Positions 9,198 through 16,566 of a stretch of DNA of 64,000 nucleotides are shown here, piece after piece (the stretch's first letter is position 1; every line of letters begins with the position of its first letter). The stretch covers positions 2,852,001 through 2,916,000 of the forward strand of contig OZ241738.1 in assembly GCA_965200925.1 (NCBI GenBank), in the 5' to 3' direction. The position numbers and the translations under genes were made by a program. This DNA is from WTGU01 sp965200925 (GTDB lineage: Bacteria > Pseudomonadota > Alphaproteobacteria > UBA828). The notes under the pieces are model-generated. The model searched no databases. It saw nothing but the letters and a program-made list of their open reading frames with translations, and was not told the DNA's origin.

Positions 9198-9653
9198 ATG
9201 TCCTTCGGATTGAACCGCGCGCAGGTGATCGGCCGCCTCGGCGCCGACGCCATCGTCAACCACCTCGCCAACGGCGGCAGGGTCGCCAACCTGTCCATCG
9301 CCACCGACGAGGGCTACGTCGACAAGGCCACCGGCGAGCGCCGCGAGCGCACCGAGTGGCACCGGGTCGTCACCTTCCAGGACGGGCTGATCGGGATGCT
9401 GGAGAAGCACGCCCGCAAGGGCCGGCTGGTCTACGTCGAGGGCAAGCTGCAGACCCGCAAGTGGCGCAAGGAGGGCGAGGGCAGCGACCGCTACTCGACC
9501 GAGATCATGCTGGTCCCGGGCGGGCGCGTGCAGTTCCTCGACAAGCCCAACGGCGCCACCGCCCCGGCGACGGCGCCCGCCGGCGGCGAGGCCGCGCAGG
9601 GTGCCGCCGAGGCCACGGTGGCGGACGCCACCGGCAACGAGATCCCGTTCTAG
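9198..9653 (+). CDS. ssb: single-stranded DNA-binding protein
   Basis: A 151-residue SSB. The OB-fold runs through about residue 115 (LNRAQVIGRLGADAIVNH, TEWHRVVTFQDGL, GRLVYVEGKLQTRKW), and a flexible Ala/Gly/Thr linker leads to the C-terminal peptide GNEIPF, the variant of the acidic DDDIPF tip that recruits partner proteins. It coats single-stranded DNA during replication or conjugative transfer. The ATG follows GAGGAGATCGTC, a leader sequence shared with the SLOG gene at 12958. A second chromosomal ssb is expected elsewhere; this one belongs to the island's plasmid-like module. A strong terminator follows. Confidence 0.95.
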   Translation: MSFGLNRAQVIGRLGADAIVNHLANGGRVANLSIATDEGYVDKATGERRERTEWHRVVTFQDGLIGMLEKHARKGRLVYVEGKLQTRKWRKEGEGSDRYSTEIMLVPGGRVQFLDKPNGATAPATAPAGGEAAQGAAEATVADATGNEIPF

Positions 9654-9680
9654 CGGGCCTTCCTCTCCTCCCTCCCACTC

Positions 9681-9713
9681 GGGCCGGCGCCTCGCGGCGT
9701 CGGCCCCTTTTTT
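9681..9713 (+). terminator. intrinsic terminator after ssb
   Basis: GGGCCGGCGCC (9681-9691), loop TCGC, GGCGTCGGCCC (9696-9706): an 11-bp stem with one G-T pair, followed by six T at 9708-9713. Confidence 0.85.
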
Positions 9714-9860
9714 GCCCCCCGACCGGAGGCCACCGCCTCCAACGACGGCTTGACCGGCGGGGTGGTCGCGCTTCGCGCATCGATCCCCATCGCCGCGCGT
9801 CGGCCAAGAGGCAGAGCGAAGCGGTGCGTCGAGTGCGACGAGTTCGCATGGGAGGGTACT

Positions 9861-10421
9861 ATGAGCATCTTCGGGCAGGGGGCGGCGATCGTCCCCGACT
9901 TCATCACCGAGGCCGAGGAGCGCCGCATCCTCTACCGCATCGGCGAGGCGCCCTGGTCCGACGAGCTCGGACGCAGGGTGCAGCAGTACGGGTTCCGGTA
10001 CGACTACCGGAACCACGATCCGAACCGGCGCGCTCCCGCAGCGGCGTTCCCGCGCTGGGCCGAGGCCATGGCCCGGCGCCTCCTGCCCCTGTTCGACGGT
10101 GTGCCGCCCCAGCAGTGCATCGTGAACGAGTACCGCCCCGGACAGGGGATCGGCATGCACGCCGATCACGCGGCGTTCGGCCCGGTGGTCGTCTCGCTCT
10201 CGCTCGGCGACGAATGGCGGATGCAGTTCCGGCGCCGCAGCGTCCGGCCCTATCGCCGCGACGGCCTGCCCTCCGACGAGTTCGCCGTGCTTCCCCGCCG
10301 CTCCGCGCTGGTCCTGCGCGGCACCGCGCGCCGGGACTGGATGCACGGCATCGACCGTGCGGCCAATGCCCGACGGCGGACCACGCGCGTCTCCGCGACC
10401 TTCCGGACGCTCGCCGCATAG
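9861..10421 (+). CDS. AlkB-like 2-oxoglutarate/Fe(II) dioxygenase
   Basis: A 186-residue protein of the AlkB family, which repairs alkylated bases in DNA or RNA by oxidative demethylation using Fe(II) and 2-oxoglutarate. Iron ligands are His 100 and Asp 102 (GMHADHAAFGP) and His 162 (WMHGI). The 2-oxoglutarate-binding arginines fit RVSATFR (176-182). The YDYRNHDPNR loop and IVNEYRPGQGIG match the nucleotide-lid and core of short AlkB/ALKBH8-like members. The ATG at 9861 has GGGAGGGTACT before it; the upstream in-frame extension lacks coding character. Its 5' region shares a GCGCTTCGCGCATCG hairpin motif with the next gene's leader. Confidence 0.85.
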   Translation: MSIFGQGAAIVPDFITEAEERRILYRIGEAPWSDELGRRVQQYGFRYDYRNHDPNRRAPAAAFPRWAEAMARRLLPLFDGVPPQQCIVNEYRPGQGIGMHADHAAFGPVVVSLSLGDEWRMQFRRRSVRPYRRDGLPSDEFAVLPRRSALVLRGTARRDWMHGIDRAANARRRTTRVSATFRTLAA

Positions 10422-10558
10422 CCCGCTCCACAGGTGCCGCTCCGCCCGAGGAAGGGCGGCGGCGCTTGCGCTTCGCGCATCGCCCGCCCGCCGCGCACCG
10501 GCGAGAGGCGCGAGGCGGGCCGGGACGGTGCGTCCCGCACTGCCCGGAGGGAGCCGCC

Positions 10559-11545
10559 ATGAACGCCACCGACATCGCCGCCGCCCTCGCCGGGCGCGCC
10601 GAGCAGGTCTGCCGGCGCTACCTTCCCAACGGTCGCAAGCAGGGACGCTACTGGACCTGCGGCGACGCCCGCGGCGCCAGGGGCCGATCCCTCTTCGTCC
10701 GTCTTGCCCCTCCCGGTGTTCCCGGCAAGTGGACCGACGCCGCCACCGGCGAGCACGGCGACCTGCTCGACCTCATCCGCACCGCCATCGGCGCCGCCGC
10801 CCTCAAGCCCGCCCTCGACGAGGCCCGCGCCTTCCTCGCCATGCCGGCGGCCTCCGCCGGTCATGGCAGCGACGCCTACGACCGGGTGCAGGCCGCCCGC
10901 CGCCTCTGGCGCTCCTGCCGCGCCATCGACGGCAGCCATGCCGAGGCCTACCTCCAGGCCCGCGCCATCCACCGCTGCCGCTTCCCCGCCCTCCGCTTCC
11001 ATCCCGCCCTCAACTACCGCGACCGCGACGGCTTCCACCGCCTCCCGGCGCTCGTCGCCGCCGTCACCGCAGACGGCAGCGCCATCGACGGTATTCATCG
11101 CACCTGGCTCGATCCGAACGCACCCGCCAAGGCCGCCGTCGCAAGCCCGCGCAAGGCCCTCGGCCACGTCCATGGCCGCGCCGTCCGCTTCGGCGCGCCC
11201 GGTCACGACACCCTGCTCGTCGGAGAGGGCATCGAGACCGTGCTCTCCCTGGTCACGGCCGTTCCCGCCATCCCCGCCGCCGCCGCGCTGTCCGCCGGAA
11301 GCCTCGGCGCATTCGCGCCGCCTTCCGGCCTCGCCCGCCTCGTCATCGCCCCCGACAACGACACCGAGGGCGAACGCGCCGCCCAACGCCTCCGGCGGCG
11401 CTGCGACGGGCTGGGCATCGCCACCGCCGTCGTCGCCCCCCAACACAGCGACTTCAACGACGACCTGATCGCCTTCGGCCCGCAAGCGCTCGCCGCCAGG
11501 ATCGCGCCCCTGTTCCACACGCCGGACCGCGACCGCGCGCATTGA
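10559..11545 (+). CDS. toprim-domain primase/helicase-like protein
   Basis: A 328-residue protein. The N-terminal part (CRRYLPNGRKQGRYWTCGDA) resembles the zinc-finger/primase-associated region of phage and plasmid primases although the cysteines are reduced. The C-terminal half is a toprim fold: LLVGEGIETVLS (acidic Glu) and LVIAPDNDTEGERAAQRL (D-x-D). Such proteins prime plasmid or element DNA synthesis. Start ATG after GGAGGGAGCCGCC. It sits between AlkB-like and a small gene on the same strand, in the DNA metabolism block of the island. Its activity is unproven because the usual zinc finger is not clear. Confidence 0.8.
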   Translation: MNATDIAAALAGRAEQVCRRYLPNGRKQGRYWTCGDARGARGRSLFVRLAPPGVPGKWTDAATGEHGDLLDLIRTAIGAAALKPALDEARAFLAMPAASAGHGSDAYDRVQAARRLWRSCRAIDGSHAEAYLQARAIHRCRFPALRFHPALNYRDRDGFHRLPALVAAVTADGSAIDGIHRTWLDPNAPAKAAVASPRKALGHVHGRAVRFGAPGHDTLLVGEGIETVLSLVTAVPAIPAAAALSAGSLGAFAPPSGLARLVIAPDNDTEGERAAQRLRRRCDGLGIATAVVAPQHSDFNDDLIAFGPQALAARIAPLFHTPDRDRAH

Positions 11546-11658
11546 ACGGGAGCGGAGAGAACAGGGGGTAGGGCGACCGCTACGGGGGACGGAGAGAGCC
11601 GGCCCTCGGCGCGCCGCGCAGGCGATCGGGCTTCACCAACCACGGGCGGAACCGCACC

Positions 11659-11883
11659 ATGGATCACGTCACCTTCGAGCGTATCAACCCCGGCGAGTCG
11701 CGCATCCGTCTCGACGGCGATTGCGTCGGGTTCGTCTACCGGGAGCCCGACGCCCTCGATCCGGGCGCCCATTGCTACGTCGTCCATCTCAACGAGGACT
11801 GGCGCGGACCCGTCTCCGTCCAGGACCGCGCCCGCATCCGCGAGGTCACCGAACGCCTCGTCGACACCCACCCGCTGTGGTGA
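11659..11883 (+). CDS. hypothetical protein, 74 residues
   Basis: A small acidic protein (INPGESRIRLDGDCVGFVYR, HCYVVHLNEDWRGPVSV) with predicted beta strands and a short C-terminal helix (ARIREVTERLVDTHPLW). No family recognised. Good codon use and position between the toprim gene and the SLOG gene support it. The ribosome site is weak (CGGGCGGAACCGCACC). Confidence 0.6.
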   Translation: MDHVTFERINPGESRIRLDGDCVGFVYREPDALDPGAHCYVVHLNEDWRGPVSVQDRARIREVTERLVDTHPLW

Positions 11884-12048
11884 CCGCGACGGCGCCGGCG
11901 GGCGGGCGCGCCCGTCGTTCCGCGGTCCGAAGCCGGCGGAACCGTTGCTGGAGGAAGAGGGGAGCGAGGGAGAGGGCGTTCGCCGCGAGACCGGGAGAGA
12001 GACCCGGACTCCACGGCGCGTCATCACACGTCTACGGGAGGAACCCCC

Positions 12049-12615
12049 ATGACCCCCATCTACGCCGGCATCGGAGCACGCGCCACGCCCCGGGCCGTTC
12101 TCGAACACATGACCACCATGGCCACCTGGCTCGCACGCCGGGGATGGTATCTCCGCACCGGCGGCGCACGGGGAGCCGACGACGCCTTCACGAGCGGCGC
12201 ACCCCGCACCCGCCGCGTCATCTTCCTGCCCTGGCCCCGATACAACGGCTGGAGCGGGGACGAGTGCCATTTCCTGTCCCCCGACCGGCTGGACGCGCTC
12301 GCCCCCATCGCCGCCGCCCTGCATCCCGCATGGGACCGGTGCTCGCCCGCCGTGCGCAAGCTCCACGCCCGCAACGCCGCGATCCTCCTCGGTCCCGATC
12401 CCGGCCGCCCCGTCCCCGTCCGCGCCGCCATCTGCTGGACCGAAGGCGGGCGCGCCCAGGGCGGGACCGGAATGGCCATCCGCATCGCCCAGGCGCACGG
12501 CATCCCGGTCCTCGACATGGCCGTCCTCCACCCCCGCGCCATCTGCGAACGCCTGGAGGCCCTCCGCACCGATCCCGCCCAACCCCCCGGCGCCGTGCCG
12601 GCGACGAGGCCGTAA
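12049..12615 (+). CDS. SLOG-fold protein, DprA/TIGR00725-like
   Basis: A 188-residue Rossmann-like SLOG protein: N-terminal YAGIGARATPRAVLEHM, a nucleotide/ligand loop TGGARGADDAF, and GGTGMAIRIAQAHGIPV. This is the signature order of the DprA/LOG branch (phage and plasmid versions). DprA binds single-stranded DNA in uptake, and SLOG proteins in general sense nucleotides or nucleic acids. Preceded by GGGAGGAACCCCC at good spacing and by GGGAGAGAGACCCGG (11993-12007), a motif similar to one ahead of ssb. It is one of two SLOG genes flanking a large inverted repeat. The specific role is not known. Confidence 0.75.
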   Translation: MTPIYAGIGARATPRAVLEHMTTMATWLARRGWYLRTGGARGADDAFTSGAPRTRRVIFLPWPRYNGWSGDECHFLSPDRLDALAPIAAALHPAWDRCSPAVRKLHARNAAILLGPDPGRPVPVRAAICWTEGGRAQGGTGMAIRIAQAHGIPVLDMAVLHPRAICERLEALRTDPAQPPGAVPATRP

Positions 12616-12710
12616 GGCGGAGAGAACACAGCCTCCCGTCATGACGTTCGATTGTGCCACACGTGCTCTCTACGCCAACCCGCTTCGCGGGTCCTCCGCT
12701 TCGCTACGGC

Positions 12711-12867
12711 AACGACTCGCAATGCCAGGGAGCGCCGGGAAGCCGTCCGACCGTGGCTCCGCACTCCGCGGAAACTCTAAGCGCGCAAGCGCGCGCGCCA
12801 AGGGTTTCCGGTCGTTTGTACGCCCGCACCACTCGGACGGCTCCCCGGCGCTGGCATTGCGGTCGTT
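12711..12867. repeat. large nested inverted repeat (structured DNA or RNA element)
   Basis: Left arm 12711-12750 and right arm 12833-12867 are reverse complements apart from a 1-base and a 3-base bulge and one mismatch (AACGAC/GTCGTT, CGCAATGCCAG/CTGGCATTGCG, CGCCGGG/CCCCGGCG, AGCCGTCCGA/TCGGACGGCT). Inside, GGAAAC (12770-12775) pairs with GTTTCC (12804-12809), and GCGCGC (12781-12786) with GCGCGC (12789-12794). A separate hairpin, CCCGC-TTC-GCGGG, lies at about 12680-12692. The element fills most of the 342-bp gap between two SLOG genes. It could be a replication or transfer origin or a structured RNA. Confidence 0.75.
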
Positions 12868-12957
12868 GTGGCTCCGTTGCGCGCGCGTGTCCCAAACGAA
12901 CATCACGACGGGGAACCAACGCCCCGAAGGATGCAACACCAACATCAGGAGATCGTC

Positions 12958-13881
12958 ATGAACACCATCGACACCGATACCGGATACGCCGCCTCCCCCA
13001 CCGCCGCAGCCTGCGACACCGCCAGGCTCTACGGCGCAACACCCGATCCCGACGAACCCGACAACCGGCCCGTCTGGGACAAGGACGGGGCCATCGCAGG
13101 CACCCAGCAGGCCTTCCACATCCTCGCCCAGGACATCGCACCCGACGGCTACCAGCTCGCCGACGAGCGCGAGGGCCTCCTCTGGGGCTTCGTCAACACC
13201 TTCCACGCTCAGGTCCAGCGCCTCGACCGCGCCATCGACGGCATCGCTCCCGAGATGCGAGAACTCGGACGCGCACAGGACGGAACCGAGGTCAAGGCTT
13301 GGCAGCTCGAACGCCTCACCGAGCGCGCACACAACCTCGGTGACCGACGCGACGCCTTCGAGAAGCTCCGCGACTTCGCCGCCGAGGCCTACACCGCCGA
13401 AACCGGCAAGCAGTGGCGGCCCCGACACGGCTCACACACCAGCCACACCGGCAGGCTCACATCCGCCGCCATCGACGCACGCGACTTCATCCGCGCCCGC
13501 AAGGACCGAGAGACACGCGCAAACCTCCCCGACGGAACCCTCGTCGCCGTCGCAGGCGGCAAGGAGGCCGAGGACGCCGACGCCATCTGGGCCGTCCTCG
13601 ATCGCGTCAAGGACCGGCACGCCGACATGATCCTCCTCCACGGCGGCGGACCCGGTGCCGAGAGGATCGCCGCCTCCTGGGCCGAGCGCAACGAGGTCCA
13701 CCAGATCGTCTGCAAGCCCGACTGGGACAGACACGGACGCGCCGCACCCTTCCGACGCAACGACGACCTCCTCAACCTCCTGCCCAAGGGCCTCGTCGCC
13801 TTCCCCGGCTCCGGCATCACCGAGAACCTCATCGACAAGGCGCGACAGATCGGCATCCCCGTCCACCGCGTCGCAGCCTGA
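12958..13881 (+). CDS. DUF2493/YspA-type SLOG protein
   Basis: A 307-residue protein. The N-terminal ~180 residues are helical and acidic; the C-terminal ~120 form the cpYpsA/DUF2493 SLOG domain (TLVAVAGGKEAEDADAIWAV, MILLHGGGPGAERIAASWAE, GLVAFPGSGITENLIDKA). Proteins of this kind are common on alphaproteobacterial plasmids and elements; ligand and role are not established. The ATG has CAGGAGATCGTC upstream, the same leader as ssb. Followed by a clear terminator, so this closes the plus-strand DNA metabolism block. Confidence 0.8.
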   Translation: MNTIDTDTGYAASPTAAACDTARLYGATPDPDEPDNRPVWDKDGAIAGTQQAFHILAQDIAPDGYQLADEREGLLWGFVNTFHAQVQRLDRAIDGIAPEMRELGRAQDGTEVKAWQLERLTERAHNLGDRRDAFEKLRDFAAEAYTAETGKQWRPRHGSHTSHTGRLTSAAIDARDFIRARKDRETRANLPDGTLVAVAGGKEAEDADAIWAVLDRVKDRHADMILLHGGGPGAERIAASWAERNEVHQIVCKPDWDRHGRAAPFRRNDDLLNLLPKGLVAFPGSGITENLIDKARQIGIPVHRVAA

Positions 13882-13898
13882 ACACCATCCCGACCTCC

Positions 13899-13929
13899 AG
13901 GGCCGGTCCCCGCAACAGGGATCGGCCCT
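13899..13929 (+). terminator. intrinsic terminator after DUF2493 gene
   Basis: AGGGCCGGTCCC (13899-13910), loop CGCAACA, GGGATCGGCCCT (13918-13929): a 12-bp stem with one internal mismatch/wobble step, followed by T/C-rich TCCCTTCCTT. Confidence 0.75.
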
Positions 13930-14307
13930 TCCCTTCCTTGTCTCGCCATCGGAGGCCGCGCCGCCGCCGAGACGGCACGGCAACGGCTCCCCCTGCGGGG
14001 TTCGCCCCGAGAGAGCCGGTCCCCCTCACGGGAAGCGGCTCTCCCGCCGCACGACGCCCGCCCGCATCGCCGCCACCGACCGCGCGACCGACCGTCGCGC
14101 CCGCACCGGCCCGCTCCCCTCGCCGACCCGGGGCCCCAATCCCCTTTCTCTGCATCCTGTGATACTCTCACGGCATGGAAGCCGTTCCACCCTCACACCC
14201 GACGCAGCACGCTGCAACGTGTTGAAAAGGCTGCGATTGTCTGCGCTTGACCGCGCCCCGCCATGACCGATCACAGTCCCGCGCGCACCTGTCGCGCCGG
14301 AACAAGC

Positions 14308-14497
14308 GCGTCGCTTTTTGCGTCGCATGGCTGATCCCGGGAGCATACATGAACGATATCAATAGCCTGGGCGTCACACATGCGTCACACGCCGGCCTCT
14401 GAAGGCTGTAGGAAACAACCTCCTTACACCGCCTGCGTCGCATTTTGCGTCGCAGCCACACCTGCGCAGGACTATGAACGGCGGTATTCTGCGTCGC
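14308..14497 (+). repeat. iteron-like GCGTCGC repeats
   Basis: GCGTCGC occurs at 14308, 14320, 14435, 14447 and 14491. The first four form two near-identical 20-base units, GCGTCGCTTTTTGCGTCGCA (14308-14327) and GCGTCGCATTTTGCGTCGCA (14435-14454), differing at one base, with a 12-base internal period. Such spacing suits binding of a protein to one DNA face. Ten bases beyond one unit, CGTCACACATGCGTCACAC is a further small direct repeat. Confidence 0.6.
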
Positions 14498-14559
14498 TCC
14501 CCGCACGGCCTACCCAGCGCCGTCTTGCGGCCCGTTCGGATCAAGACCGCGCACAAATC

Positions 14560-14599
14560 GGCAGCCATCCATTCCAAAAGGCAGCCATCCATTCCAAAA
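14560..14599 (+). repeat. 20-bp tandem repeat
   Basis: GGCAGCCATCCATTCCAAAA occurs twice in direct succession (14560-14579 and 14580-14599). Function unknown; it lies in the gene-free region before the ribbon-helix-helix gene. Confidence 0.7.
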
Positions 14600-14820
14600 C
14601 AGGGCAGGAACGAGGCGATCGCGCACACTATCGGCGCGGCAAGGACGGCGAAATGGCTCGCGTGGTCATCGAACCTGCCCCAAATCCTCCCGATGCTCAT
14701 GCGATTCGTTGTGGGTTGCTGTACTGTCCGGCAGGAAATTCGTGGGCTGCCAGTGCCGATCGGCACCCGAACGTGGCGGATGCCGGCCGAGATGCGCGAT
14801 GAAGCGGGAGGGGGAACGCG

Positions 14821-15171
14821 GTGGCCGGGACCGTCAACAAGCACATTCGCATCGACGAAGAGATATGGGAGTGCCTCGAAGCGGCGGCGAAGGACCGCGA
14901 GACCACGGCGAACCGGCTGCTCGCCGAGCTCGCCACGCAATGGCTGGAGAACCGTGAATGGCCACGGACCGATGTGCAGGTCCAGGTTGCCCGGTCATCG
15001 CTGTTCACGGCGCAGGCCGTCGCGCGCGACATGATCGCGGCAGGACGCGAGGACGAAGTGGAGCAGATTCGCCGCGATATCTCACAGATGATCCCCAGGC
15101 CATCGGAAAAATCTCTGGCCGTCGCATCCACTCTCGCGGATAGAAAGAATTCGCCAGACGATGATGCGTGA
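14821..15171 (+). CDS. ribbon-helix-helix-like DNA-binding protein
   Basis: A 116-residue protein. The N-terminal NKHIRIDEEIWECLEAAAKD followed by RETTANRLLAELATQWLENR is the strand-helix-helix pattern of MetJ/Arc-type (CopG-like) DNA-binding dimers. The C-terminal half is a charged helix region. The GTG start at 14821 has GGGAGGGGGAA a few bases upstream. On mobile elements such proteins control partition, replication or relaxosome assembly. It is encoded just right of the repeat region, which is a plausible binding target. The exact role is inferred. Confidence 0.7.
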   Translation: MAGTVNKHIRIDEEIWECLEAAAKDRETTANRLLAELATQWLENREWPRTDVQVQVARSSLFTAQAVARDMIAAGREDEVEQIRRDISQMIPRPSEKSLAVASTLADRKNSPDDDA

Positions 15172-15204
15172 ACCGCGCGACTTATTTTCCGGTGTCATCG
15201 CCGC

Positions 15205-15606
15205 TCACGCTACGGGCATCGCCGCTCGCACTCGTTCGAGCGTACGCTCCCAGGTTTCTCCGCCAGGATCGGGATCCAGATAAGGTCGGTTCTGCTCAAA
15301 TCTCTCATGCAGTTCTACACGGGACAGGTACTCGTTTCTCAGATGACGGTTCAATGCACACTTTTCGTGAGTATCAAAGCCACGTTTGACACATTGGCCA
15401 AGCTGACTAAGCGATGCTGAGATAGAAATATTTTTATCGTCACATTCTGTTGCAGTGCGTTTCGCTAACATTAAGAGCAGACTGAAAACATAAGCGAGAC
15501 TCGGGACAATGCGCAAAACAAATTTACGTGCACCATCACAGGTCTTGAATCCTCCTGGTTTGACCCCGAGTGCAAACTCAAGCTCGCAGAGTGGTTTTCC
15601 TTCCAT
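15205..15606 (-). CDS. hypothetical protein, probably truncated by the adjacent IS
   Basis: 133 residues without a known domain (KRGFDTHEKCALNRHLRNEY, PYLDPDPGGETWERTLERVR). GC is lower than its surroundings. The first ATG lies only about 7 bp from the end of the IS1380-type remnant, and no clear ribosome site is present, so this may be the 3' part of a gene that the IS entered. It is convergent with the ribbon-helix-helix gene. Confidence 0.45.
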   Translation of the reverse strand: MEGKPLCELEFALGVKPGGFKTCDGARKFVLRIVPSLAYVFSLLLMLAKRTATECDDKNISISASLSQLGQCVKRGFDTHEKCALNRHLRNEYLSRVELHERFEQNRPYLDPDPGGETWERTLERVRAAMPVA

Positions 15607-15612
15607 CCTAAG

Positions 15613-16528
15613 CCTAGCCCGGATATCTCACGAGGGGGAAGGGAGTAGTGAGACGGGGGAACTTTGTTTGTTGTGCATTGTTGGGGCGAGCGGGAGTGTG
15701 GCCGCGTGGCGGCGATTTGGTATGGTGCTGTTCCGGTGTTGTTGATGGGAAGGGTTTAGGGGGCCGCTTTACGCCGCGGCGGCGGATAATCGCTCACAGG
15801 CGAGCGCCCATTCGCGGCGGCAGGGGCAGGCGGAGGTCATGGCGATCTTGAGGCGTCGGGCGCTGGTCGTCACCCGGGCGCCGATCTTGAGCAGCTTCGA
15901 GCGGATGGTTCCGCATGTGGCGGCGGCGAAGCGGGTCTGGGCGAGACCGATGCGGCGCAGGGCGCAGAGCAGCACATAGGCCATCGCCACGAACCACAGG
16001 CGCAGCTGGTTGGCACGTATGGTCCGGGCCGAGGTCCGGTCGGCGAAGTTAGAGGGCGCGGGCTTGCCAGGCGGCGGGAGCGAGGGAGGTGATGACGAAG
16101 CGCGGGTTGGCCTTGCCGTGGGTCCATTCGGCCTTGGTGACCACCCGGCGCGCGCGGCTCCAACTGTCGCGTGTCGTCCACGGGAAGTCGGCGAACAGGC
16201 GCGCCGGGCTGTCCGCAGCCGTGGAGGCCGCCTTGGCGCGGAGCATCTCTTCGGCGATGCGCGCCTGAAGCCGCGCATTGCGCGCCAAGCCGAACAGGGA
16301 CTCGACCCCGTTGGCTTCGCACCACGCCTTCAGCGCCTCGCGGGCGAAGCTTGAGTCGCCCCGCAGCAGGCCATCCACCCTCAGGCCAACGCCCCCGGAT
16401 GCGCCCGACAATGCGCGCAACCTCCCCCACCGCCCCCGCCGAGGCGTCGATGTTCGAACGCCGCAGCTTCGCGCACGGCAGATGCCGGCCGCAGAAGACA
16501 TACAACGGCAGATAGCAGTAGTCGTACG
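15613..16528 (-). mobile_element. IS1380-family insertion sequence remnant (broken transposase)
   Basis: On the minus strand, transposase segments appear in order but in different frames: YCYLPLYVFCGRHLPCAKLR and SNIDASAGAVGEVARIV, then DSSFAREALKAWCEANGVE and WTHGKANPRFVITSL, then TIRANQLRLWFVAMAYVLLC and SARRLKIAMTSACP. These are the recognisable DDE transposase blocks of IS1380-type elements. At least two frameshifts break the gene, and its N-terminal third is missing. The 3' end keeps a plausible terminal repeat (CCTAGCCCGGATATCTCACG, 15613-15632). The other end stops abruptly about 40 bp before cas3, with no matching terminal repeat. Confidence 0.8.
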
Positions 16529-16566
16529 GAGCTTCCGCTTTGAATGAACCGGGAGTGAATTCGACA

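Larger units (their letters stand above)
13930..14820. other. intergenic region of ~890 bp with repeats, no convincing gene
   Basis: Several open frames cross this stretch but none has a ribosome site, family resemblance or consistent coding character. It contains the paired GCGTCGC repeats (14308-14497) and a 20-bp tandem repeat (14560-14599), described separately. GC falls towards the right. The likely content is a control or origin region upstream of the ribbon-helix-helix gene. Confidence 0.5.

Noticed and set aside
9119..10558. A plus-strand frame extending upstream of the toprim gene through ssb and the AlkB-like gene
   Set aside because: It is the out-of-frame shadow of those genes; only the part after 10559 is coding.
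14168..14802. Overlapping open frames on both strands in the repeat region
   Set aside because: No ribosome sites, no consistent codon pattern, and they cross the iteron-like repeats.
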